Source: Symbiodinium natans (Eukaryota; Sar; Dinophyceae; Suessiales; Symbiodiniaceae). Taken from it: a stretch of DNA of 51,632 nt. Within the stretch, counting starts at the first letter, position 1, and each line of letters opens with the position of its first letter. The translations under genes were made by a program, and so were the position numbers. The notes beneath the pieces are model-generated. The model was not told the DNA's origin. It did not search any database and worked only from the letters and a program-made list of their open reading frames with translations. Location: NCBI GenBank assembly GCA_905221605.1, contig CAJNDS010002153.1, forward strand, positions 581,998-633,629. The letters are read 5' to 3'. Below are positions 19,337 to 28,564 of the stretch, in pieces.

Positions 19337-19990
19337 ATGTGGCCCCTACTCCTCGTTTTGCAGCTTCCCCTCACCAGGGTAGCATCGCAAGACCAGGGCA
19401 TTTTCTCACTCCACAGCGCGGTGCAGCGCGTACCTGCATCATGCCTCATGGTGCATAATTGGCATTCATCGCGTATACCAGAGCGTGGATACAGGCTCAA
19501 TCTCGAAGTGAACACGAACTGCGAGACTGAGCAGGATGTCAGGATGTTCTTCTACTGGAACCAGACGTGGCTGGTGAGCTGGTACTATCAGAAGTGCGTC
19601 GACTTCTTTGCGGACCCTAGTTTGACGTATCCCCATCATGGAAGGCCACTGGTACTAAGCGACTGCGAGCCTGGTCAGCAGACGATGGACTGGGTGTGGC
19701 AAGACGGCCGCATCCGACACGCCCACGCTCCTTTCTGTGCTGATCTCCCAGGAGTAAACTCGACCAGTTTCTCCGGCAAGACACCAGTGCAGCTCGGCAC
19801 CGATTGCGGGGAACAGGGCGACCAAGTTTTTCTGGCGGTTCCTACTGGGAATTCCCGGGATTGGTTTCAACACCGCGAGGATCATCGCGGCCGCCTTCAA
19901 CCAAGCCCTTCGGATGGAGGAAGGGACCTGGCTGCCACTAGGACCCTTGGGAGAGATTTTGGGGCTTTTTCTCCTTGTTGGCTTGAAGTG
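19337..19990 (+). CDS. Secreted protein, N-terminal exon (signal peptide; R-type-lectin-like stretch)
   Basis: The ATG at 19337 begins MWPLLLVLQLPLTRVASQDQ, a signal peptide with likely cleavage near ASQ. The exported part has several Cys (SCLM, NCETEQDVRMFFYWNQTW, CVDFF, DCEPGQQTMDWVWQDGRI, FCADLPG, DCGEQGDQVF). Spacing of the W-x-W, C-A-D-L and V-x-L…C…Q-x-F segments resembles a ricin-B-type (beta-trefoil) carbohydrate-binding lobe; this is a weak family inference. After about 19850 the convincing frame changes by one base to IPGIGFNTARIIAAAFNQAL and a hydrophobic segment (LGEILGLFLLVGLKW). So there is a 1-bp indel, an unseen small intron, or decay. The exon runs into a TTTAGGG array. Confidence 0.6.
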
Positions 19991-20070
19991 GGGGTTTAGG
20001 GTTTAGGGTTTAGGGTTTAGGGTTTAGGGTTTAGGGTTGAGGGTTTAGGGTTGAGGGTTTAGGGTTTAGG
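19991..20070 (+). repeat. (TTTAGGG)n array
   Basis: About 11 units with two TTGAGGG variants, directly after the secreted-protein exon. Confidence 0.95.
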
Positions 20071-20104
20071 GTTAGAGAAGAAACTGTTTTCAGGGCCATC
20101 CTAG

Positions 20105-21625
<1,521 letters not shown>

Positions 21626-21735
21626 GTAGGGTATACCTGTTTTGGCAGGGTGACGGGTGGTGTTGCTGGTGGTCCTCAAGCTTTGGACCCTGAACCCTAA
21701 CCTGTCTTTTTTTCTGAGAGATCACCATACTTCAG

Positions 21736-21766
21736 GATAACCAGCGCGGTTGGGGTTTCGTGCTTG
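21736..21766 (+). CDS. Short exon DNQRGWGFVL
   Basis: Follows CATACTTCAG and reads DNQRGWGFVL in phase 0, then GCCCTAAATCC. The telomeric array that follows would supply a GC donor. The peptide is compatible with the preceding secreted-protein exons; the link is not proven. Confidence 0.4.
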
Positions 21767-22068
21767 GCCCTAAATCCTAAACCCTAAACCCTAAACCCCA
21801 AATCCTAAATCCTAAACCCTAAACCCTAAACCCGGGTGGCGGTGTAACGGGATTGAGTCTCGGGTCTAATGGATCCGAAGGAGCTGTGAAATCCTGAGAT
21901 TGGTGTCCTTAAGCTCCCGAAACCTGTTAGAAAGCTAAGGGCTTGGGGTTAAGGGTTTCGGGTTTCGGGTTTCGGGTTTAGGGTTTAGGGTTTAATTAGG
22001 GTCTAGGGTTCAGGGTTTTTGAGCAAACGGGCTTTGGGTTGAGGGCCCCCTGCAAAACTACGTCCCAG

Positions 22069-22100
22069 GCTGCAGGCAATGCGAGCTGGGCGCTCATGAA
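22069..22100 (+). CDS. Short exon QAAGNASWALMKL ending in a family I element
   Basis: After ACGTCCCAG the frame reads AAGNASWALMKL. The next bases are the left end of a family I element (CTTGGTAGCCCCAGCGGTGC), preceded by GAAG. That could be a GA donor created by a target duplication. The right end of the element is obscured by a telomeric array. Confidence 0.4.
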
Positions 22101-22370
22101 GCTTGGTAGCCCCAGCGGTGCCCTTTTGCCCGTTTTTTTTTGTTCAAGGTCCCCTTATACAGTAGCCAACGCCCCAAAAAGGGTACCCTTATCAATAACA
22201 TGGCAAATTACACCCTACACCCTACGCCCTAAACCCTAAACCCTAAACCCTAAACCCTAAACCCTAAACCCTAAACCCTAAACCCTAAACCCTAAACCCT
22301 AAACCCTAAACCCTAAACCCTAAACCCTAAACCCTAAACCCTAAACCCTAAACCCTAAACCCTAAACTGT
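22101..22370 (+). repeat. Family I element remnant plus (CCCTAAA)n array
   Basis: The element (about 22101-22200) retains the left inverted repeat and internal TTCAAGGTCCCCTTATACAG. It passes into about 23 CCCTAAA units (22203-22370). Confidence 0.8.
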
Positions 22371-22560
22371 AAACTGGAGCGAGCCGCGGGCGCTGCGATA
22401 AGCAGCGGCGAGCGATACCGCGTGGCGACAGGCCCGCGGACGAGCCCGAGCCTTAGCCTGGCGAGGGCTCGGGGCCGTTGCGCGCGGTGAGCGCGGCCCA
22501 CGCCTAGAAGGGTTTAACCCGCGTGCCAGCGTCAGTCTGGCTCCAAAGAGAGTTACCCTA
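22371..22560. other. GC-rich unique segment, function unknown
   Basis: Very GC-rich sequence with possible open frames on both strands but no motif and no clear acceptor or donor pair. It is not telomeric. Confidence 0.4.
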
Positions 22561-23110
22561 AACCTTTTTGAGCTTCTCCCGGACCATGTCTGAGCCTTTT
22601 TGGGCTTCTCCCGGACCATTTCTGACTTTTAGGCTTCTCCCGGACCACTTCTGAGCCGTTTTGGGCTTCTCCCGGACACTTTCTGAGCTTTTTTGGGTTT
22701 GCCGCAATCTCCGAGCTTTTTATGGACCTTTTCTGAACTTTTTGGACTTCTGCCGGACCAGTTTTTTGGGCTCCTCCCGGACTGTTTGAGCCTGTTTGGG
22801 CTTCTCCGGATCATGAAACCGCCAAAAATCTTGTAAGCAAGGTCCCAAGACGTCCCAGGGGCCGAGGTTCCAGAGTGCCACCAGGAAATCCTTTCAGGAA
22901 GCCTCCTTCGGCCAGGCCTCCCAAACCCTCCCCAAGCGTCTCCCAGGACCAAAAACCAAAGGGAGCCCAACATATAAACCTATAAATCTTGTAAGCAGGG
23001 TTTCAGGAGGTCCCAGGACAGTCCTTCCAAAAGGTTTCCTAAAAGGCCTCCTTCGGCCAATCCCAGACCCTCCCCAATCGTAGAGAGGGCGCAGGACCAA
23101 AAACCAAAAC
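22561..23110. repeat. Two local tandem repeat families
   Basis: At 22561-22810, units of about 45 bp built on GGCTTCTCCCGGACCAT and TCTGAGCCTTTTTGG repeat about five times. At 22826-23110, a longer unit of about 155 bp (starting AAATCTTGTAAGCA and including GGCCTCCTTCGGCCA) is present twice. Minus-strand open frames here derive from the repeats. Confidence 0.75.
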
Positions 23111-23409
23111 GAGCCATAAACCTATGGGTCTTGTGAGCCCGGTATAAGCCTCATAATTTGGAAACACCGGGCAAAAAAAAACCTAAACCCGCCAAAAAAA
23201 CCTAGTGATCTTGGGGGGCCTTCGCGGGGGGTACCCCAGGATTTGGTCAAAGGCGGCCCGTAGCGCCCCTCCCACTACTGTACTTACACACGATACTATA
23301 AAACCCTAAACCCGCCCAAGGTTGAGATGTGGGTGGGTGGGTTGGGAGAGCGCGTTGAACCTGGGCGCACACCACAACACACGTCCCGTGTGGTGGTGTG
23401 CGCGGAACC

Positions 23410-23540
23410 ACCCTAAACCCTAAACCCTAAACCCTAAACCCTAAACCCTAAACCCTAAACCCTAAACCCTAAACCCTAAACCCTAAACCCTAAACCCTAA
23501 ACCTTAAACCCTAAACCCTAAACCCTAAACCCTAAACCGC
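23410..23540 (+). repeat. Interstitial telomeric array (CCCTAAA)n
   Basis: About 18 units. The words CCGCCCAAGG occur at both 23313 and 23538, bracketing this region. Confidence 0.95.
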
Positions 23541-23545
23541 CCAAG

Positions 23546-24202
23546 GAAGCATCCTGAGGGCTTGCCTTGCGACCTTTTTGTCACCCACACCTGGTCGGAA
23601 GGTGGGGGATTGCCAACATTGAGCTACCTCTACCGTTGCCCTAAACCAAAAAACCCTAAACCCTAAACCCTAAACCCTAAACCCTAAACCCTAAACCCTA
23701 AACCCTAAACCCTAAACCCTAAACCCTAAACCCTAAACCCTAAACCCTAAACCCTAAACCCTTGCCTCTTTAAAGTCTCTATGTGCGAGTCTTGGGTATC
23801 GCAGTTGAAGGGTTTTGGGGGTTGAGGGTTTAGGGTGTAGGGTGTAGGGTTTTGTAGCTGGGTAGCTCATAGTTGCAGTTGAACGCAGCGCCTGACCGCC
23901 AGGTATCTATGAGTTCATCGACAAAGTCGAGCTGTCATGGCCGCGAGGGGCGACGGCAGCCTATGTGTGCTTCTTGTCAAACCCTCAGAACTTAGACACT
24001 TGGTAGCTCAGTGGTGCCCTTTACCGGTTTTGTTCAAGGTTCCCTTATACAGTAACCAACCCAAAAAAGGGTGCCCTTATGAAATGGTTACTGGGCTACT
24101 AAGGACATCTCGGATCTGATACAGAGTCCTCGGGAGTCGCCGTTTGCCAGGGCTTTGAGCAATGCTTGCTGGTGGTGTCCAATGCAGTTTGCAGCAACTA
24201 CA
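23546..24202 (+). CDS. TIR-like membrane protein gene (model T), exons 1-3, cut by a retroelement
   Basis: Exons: 23546-23601 (KHPEGLPCDLFVTHTWSEG), 23903-23994 (IYEFIDKVELSWPRGATAAY and on to SNPQNL), 24104-24202 (DISDLIQSPRESPFARAL and on to LLVVSNAVCSNY). Joins are in phase. Intron 1 (23602-23902, GT-AG) holds a telomeric array; intron 2 (23995-24103, GA-AG) is a family I element. The pattern FVTHTWSEG, AYVCFLSN, then LVVSN…SNYTRIWCVYE matches the layout of TIR-fold domains (strand A, strand B/C region and the S-x-x-Y-x-x-S/T-x-x-WC-x-x-E helix). This is an inference without a search. A 1-bp frame change occurs near 24162. The coding sequence is interrupted at 24202 and resumes at 33567. 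Confidence 0.6.
23639..23763 (+). repeat. (CCCTAAA)n array inside intron 1 of gene T
   Basis: About 17 units between two exons that join as FVTHTWSEG and IYEFIDKV, the clearest case of a telomeric array within a gene. Confidence 0.95.
23995..24103 (+). mobile_element. Family I TIR element acting as a 109-bp GA-AG intron
   Basis: GACA is duplicated at 23995-23998 and 24104-24107. The element begins CTTGGTAGCTCAGTGGTG and ends TACTGGGCTACTAAG, ends inverted relative to each other. Removing it with GA and AG boundaries joins SNPQNL to DISDLI in phase. This behaviour fits introners: the target duplication supplies the donor and the element end supplies the acceptor. Confidence 0.8.
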
Positions 24203-24318
24203 GCGGCCAAGCTCACTACCTCCTCGTGGTGGCCGCGGGACCGGATAGGCCAAATCCGGTGACGAAAGGTGAGAGCGGTGACCTGCATTTGTTGCCCTTG
24301 CTTGTGCAGTGCTTGTGC

Positions 24319-25471
24319 ATGATTCCGTACTTGCTCATCGATTTTATGAGACGATGCTGCTTTAGAGATTGGATTGGACAGGGCAACCTTTCTCTTTGGT
24401 GGCGATGGTTTGCTTCAATTTCGCTCGTGTGCATTTGCGAGTGCACACATGGACCACACAGCATGCCTGCTTTGGCCAGTAGGCATGGCAATTTTGATTT
24501 TCAGTCGACTTTCGGGATCCTCTCGGCAGGCTTGCAGGGCCTTGCATTTGAGGAAGAGATCGGGCTTGCAGTTATTGATGAAGAGGCGACCGACCCCTTC
24601 GGCGGATCGCCGCGAGTTTTCCTTGAGTTTGAGCGCTATGTCAAGCCAGTTCGGCTACATGTACGGAGCGATGACTGGTTTGACAGGCCACATTTTTCCA
24701 CGTATGCAACGAGATCATGGGGCCACCCTGCCAGGAAGAGATTGCAGGGCCTCCGTGGCATTCGCTTTGAGGCCTCAAACCCAGGGCCAGGAGGTGCCCG
24801 ACGCACCCGGCGCTGTCGGTTGAACAGGCTTACGGGCTATGCAGGACAGAGGGTGGGGGAAGCATCGCATCCGGGCCCCATTGACGCGGCCCAGCTTGGC
24901 ATGCTCATGCAGTTGCTCCAAACCATCCTCCAGCTTGTCACACAGATCGCTGGTGGTCAGAACGCTGATCTTTCCTCCACAATTGCCTCCGCCAACAGTA
25001 CTTTGAACGGTCTGGCGGAGAGTCAGGCGGGAGGAACAGGAACTGGAGATGCGATTCGTCGAGTTCAGATCGGCGAAGAGGGCGAAGAAGGTGAATGGCA
25101 ACCTGCGGGGCGAAAGCGCCGCAAGAAGGCCGATGCTGTTTCTGGAGATGGTTCAGCTGCCACGGCGCCCAACCCTTCCGCCTCGACAAGGCCTCCCATC
25201 CCGCAAGGGGGGTCCGCGAGCAAGGGACAGGAGCCTTCCAAGGGCAAGGGCAAGGTCAGCAGTGAGCTTCCCGCTAAGGGTACTGCTCACACAAAGGATG
25301 GCGTCCAAAAGGGCAACGGCAAGAGCAACATTTCCGACGACAAAGGCAAGGGCAAGTCCGCTGGGAATGGAAAGGGCAAAGGGCCGGGCTGTAGTCACGC
25401 CCCTCCCGTTCGCAACCCCCCTTCTACGGTCTGGCGGCTTAGAGCAGAGGATTGGACAGGGAAACCCATTA
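24319..25471 (+). CDS. LINE ORF1, N-terminal segment
   Basis: Frame open from before 24319 to 25545; the first ATG within the element is at 24319. It encodes a hydrophobic N-terminal part and then a segment ending GYAGQRVGEASHPGP, a motif I associate with dinoflagellate retroelement proteins. A Leu-rich stretch (LMQLLQTILQLVTQI) and a Lys/Gly-rich low-complexity region follow. Near 25471 the meaningful reading moves by +1 into the frame that continues as YDQLGDYSGAGESLWFLAED. So ORF1 is probably one protein split by a 1-bp indel or a recoding site. The function of this part is unknown. Confidence 0.6.
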
Positions 25472-28400
25472 TACGACCAGCTTGGCGACTACAGTGGCGC
25501 TGGGGAATCGCTTTGGTTCCTTGCGGAGGATGCTACACAGGCTGAGGCTGCTCAATGTATGGTGGCATCTGGTGGCTTCAAGAGCTCGCTATTGGTTCTG
25601 TGGAGGGATGACAAGGGGCCTAACCAATTGCCGTTTTGGCACAATGGTCAGGTACGGCTCCTGCGGACGTCTTTCAGTTCCCACCCTGTTTCAAACGTCG
25701 CCGTTCCCGGCCTCAAGGGTGAGCAGAAAGCGAAGAAGGCGGTCAAAATCGTCCCCACCTCGGTCTTGAGGGCCATTTGTGTGCGAGACTTTGCTAGCCG
25801 CGAGTCATGGACGCAAGCGCAGCGCGACTTCAAGCAGTACGTTCAGTCTCGAGTCCCACATGTCAAGGATGTTTGGGGCACCGCGGCTGAGGAGCGGCAT
25901 GGCAAGGTCTTGGTCGCTTTGGTTCGCATTGCCACTGATCAGCGCGAGGCCATGTTGGTGAAGAGTGGAATGGATGGCCTCTTCTGGGAAACCGTTAGCA
26001 GAGAGGACGACGACAAGAAGTACCATGTTCGTTGGCATGAGAAGCGCGATGGTGAGACTGACGCCGTGTACCTCCAGAGATGCATCGCTGCCAAGCCGAA
26101 GCATGGCTTGATAGTGGGGCGACGGCAGATCGGCGAGCGGGTTGTCCACAAGCCTGAGGAAGTCATCCGCAGCTGGCGACTTGCTGACACGCCGTGCGAC
26201 TGGACCCAGGATACCATCGCTGACCTCCTTGCTGGGTCCGGCCTCACCGACATGACGGTTACCAGCAGAATCACAAGACGAGGTGTCGCTACCTGGTTTC
26301 TGCGCGCTGCATGTAAGGAGGACCTCGTCGTCATCAACGCTGAGGTGGGCAAAGAGACCAAGGCTTTCTACGTCCTTCCGACCTTTGTTGCAAGACAGGG
26401 GTTCATCAAACGCACTGTTTTGAAGCAGGACAACACGTTCACCTTCAAGCACGAGTCCTTCCGAGTCGTCCCTGGCACCGCGACCGCCGTCAACAAGGAT
26501 GCTGAGGAGCTCCCCGATGCCAGCGCCAAGGAGGAAAGTCAGGCGAAACGCCTTGCCGTTGCTTCCCGGGCAGCTCCTGACGGTGTCACGCTTGTTGAGA
26601 TTGCTCGCGATGGAAATTGCCTTCCGAATGCCATAGCTAAGGGCCTGGCTTGGAACAAAGGCAGCGCCAAGGTTGCTAGCAGTCGCCAGATTCGGGGTGA
26701 GCTCATCTCCTACATGCAGCGGAAGCTCACGCACTACGAGGCATATTGGGATGGCAGAGACACTTCCGACCGCCCGGACACGCTGTCCTCTTTCCAGGAC
26801 TACCTCAAGGAGGCTGCTCTTGACGGGAAGTACCTCGGCCACCTCGAGATCGACGCTGCCTGCCGGCTGTTCGGGCTTACAGTGTACGTGATCCCCACGT
26901 TGGCTTCCGACCCTCCTGTGCGGCATGGGAGTGGCTCCTATGTCATGGCCTTCCAGTTCGAGCCTGGCGCAAGTGGCATCGGGCACTACGACTTCTTTGA
27001 GCCTTCTGACCGCGACGCGGGCTACCCTGCAGTCATCAGCACGATTCAGGAAATCGGTGCTACTTCCGGAGGCAGGGGAGGCGGTGAGCGTGCTGAAGGA
27101 GGTGGCAGCAGCGAGGAGGATGTGCCGCTCACTCTCTACTCTACTGGTTCCGTTGGACAGGGCCGGGCGGCTGGCGAGCCCTCCTCTGGCTCCATTGCTG
27201 GAGACGAGGTTGCCCTCACCACCTACACTTCTGTGGATGGCCAACTGGTACGTCGCCAAGCTCTCGAAGGAAAACGTGCCAACGACATCCGCGCTTGGTT
27301 TGGGCCCCTTTTCGCAGCGGGCGCTCGCAGGCCTGTTGCCAGCTTGAACGAGGCGGAAGCGGCGGCGGCGTCAGACTGTGATAGTCAGGACCTGGGTGGA
27401 GTGGAGGTGCCCAAGGTGGCTGCGCAGCAGAAGGGCCGCAAAGGTAAGCGCACTCACTGGCAGTGTAAATTTTGCCCCTATCGGACGCCACTGCACGCGA
27501 AAGGGGCGTACCTTAATACCTTGCGGCACTTGCATTTGCGCAGTTGGCACCTCGACAGGAAAGAGCAGTGGAGCAGCAAAGCCAAGTATGGCGTCAGGGT
27601 GATCGAGGACGTTACGGCAGCTGAGGCCGACGCTGTCCAGACTCGCTGGAAATGCCCTCACTGTCCTGCCGGTATTTTGGATGATGGTGTGCCTCGTGGC
27701 AGGGGTGCTGAGGAAGCCATCACCAGGGCCTGCAATCAGCACATGAGGTGGCGACATCCGAGCGAGAAACCTGTGCGGCGTCGCCCACGGGCGAACAACT
27801 CTGGAAAGGCGACGGCTGCAAAGATTGCTGCGGGAGTGGCGGCGAAAGTTCTCCGGGCCAAGAAGGGCGACTTCGGTGACCACAAGGTGGAAATCCTGCG
27901 CATCCCTTGTCTGGGCTCTACGGCCAAGAAGAAGCGGAATACGAGCACTTGTTTGGTGTGCAAAACGTGTGGCTCGTACGGGCATGCGGCGGCGTCTTTG
28001 CGACAATACCCCTGCAACTCGGCGAGGGTTGCGGTGGGTCACAAGCGGGCGAGCATGATCAAGAAGTTCCAGGAGGCGTTGGAGGCGGACTACGCGGAGG
28101 GGTTGAAGAATGGCTTGCGACGTGTGCTTCAGATCTTTGAGGAGGTTGAGGCGCGGCAGCAGGAGAAGGGCGAGGGAGATGCGCAGCACCACGTTCAAGT
28201 CTTTGCGTGGCCCTCGTTCAACAAGGGCAGTGGCAACTATGCGTATGCGGTGCGCTTTCTGTGCTTGAAGTGCCATGAGGAGTCGGCCAAGCTGACGCAG
28301 CTCACAGCTAGGCCATGCAGCACGGTGGGCCGGCGACGCAAGGACAAGCGCATCAGGGACCTGCAACAAATCGCGGCGAAGGCGGAGGACCCCCCCAAAT

Positions 28401-28564
28401 CGGCTGCCATGGCTGTTTTGGTTGCTCTGGGTGAAGAATCTGTTGAAAAGGCCACAAGTCCTGGTTTCCGATCCGAGACTGGAAACTTGAGGCCTTTTCC
28501 ATGCATTTCGGGCCCCAGTGCAGAGGCGGGGCCAGGGAGGCGTGCAGCGGAGCGGCAGTCATGA
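25472..28564 (+). CDS. LINE ORF1, OTU cysteine-protease and zinc-finger segment
   Basis: Continuous frame (open from 25049) ending TGA at 28562-28564. An OTU-type protease is visible: DGNCLPNAIAKGL (catalytic Cys in the TGC at 26618-26620) and, about 120 residues on, GHYDFFEP with the catalytic His (CAC at 26984-26986). C-terminal of it are several Cys/His clusters: CKFCPYRTP…HLHLRSWH, CPHCPAG…HMRWRH, CLVCKTCGSYGH and CLKCHEESAK, likely nucleic-acid-binding zinc fingers. OTU domains are known in some non-LTR and LTR elements, where their role is unclear. The last codons overlap the ORF2 start as ATGA. Confidence 0.85.
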   Translation, partial: YDQLGDYSGAGESLWFLAEDATQAEAAQCMVASGGFKSSLLVLWRDDKGPNQLPFWHNGQVRLLRTSFSSHPVSNVAVPGLKGEQKAKKAVKIVPTSVLRAICVRDFASRESWTQAQRDFKQYVQSRVPHVKDVWGTAAEERHGKVLVALVRIATDQREAMLVKSGMDGLFWETVSREDDDKKYHVRWHEKRDGETDAVYLQRCIAAKPKHGLIVGRRQIGERVVHKPEEVIRSWRLADTPCDWTQDTIADLLAGSGLTDMTVTSRITRRGVATWFLRAACKEDLVVINAEVGKETKAFYVLPTFVARQGFIKRTVLKQDNTFTFKHESFRVVPGTATAVNKDAEELPDASAKEESQAKRLAVASRAAPDGVTLVEIARDGNCLPNAIAKGLAWNKGSAKVASSRQIRGELISYMQRKLTHYEAYWDGRDTSDRPDTLSSFQDYLKEAALDGKYLGHLEIDAACRLFGLTVYVIPTLASDPPVRHGSGSYVMAFQFEPGASGIGHYDFFEPSDRDAGYPAVISTIQEIGATSGGRGGGERAEGGGSSEEDVPLTLYSTGSVGQGRAAGEPSSGSIAGDEVALTTYTSVDGQLVRRQALEGKRANDIRAWFGPLFAAGARRPVASLNEAEAAAASDCDSQDLGGVEVPKVAAQQKGRKGKRTHWQCKFCPYRTPLHAKGAYLNTLRHLHLRSWHLDRKEQWSSKAKYGVRVIEDVTAAEADAVQTRWKCPHCPAGILDDGVPRGRGAEEAITRACNQHMRWRHPSEKPVRRRPRANNSGKATAAKIAAGVAAKVLRAKKGDFGDHKVEILRIPCLGSTAKKKRNTSTCLVCKTCGSYGHAAASLRQYPCNSARVAVGHKRASMIKKFQEALEADYAEGLKNGLRRVLQIFEEVEARQQEKGEGDAQHHVQVFAWPSFNKGSGNYAYAVRFLCLKCHEESAKLTQLTARPCSTVGRRRKDKRIRDLQQIAAKAEDPPKSAAMAVLVALGEESVEKATSPGFRSETGNLRPFPCISGPSAEAGPGRRAAERQS

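Noticed and set aside
21626-21648. A 23-bp intron between SIQVPAF and VTGGVAGGPQAL
   Set aside because: Too short for splicing, and the join would give an immediate stop in the required phase.
25805-27259. Long minus-strand open frame (484 codons) opposite LINE ORF1, and similar ones opposite ORF2 (31032-32156, 27371-28369)
   Set aside because: They mirror GC-rich coding sequence whose plus-strand frames contain clear OTU, RT and RNase H motifs. The antisense peptides show no motif.
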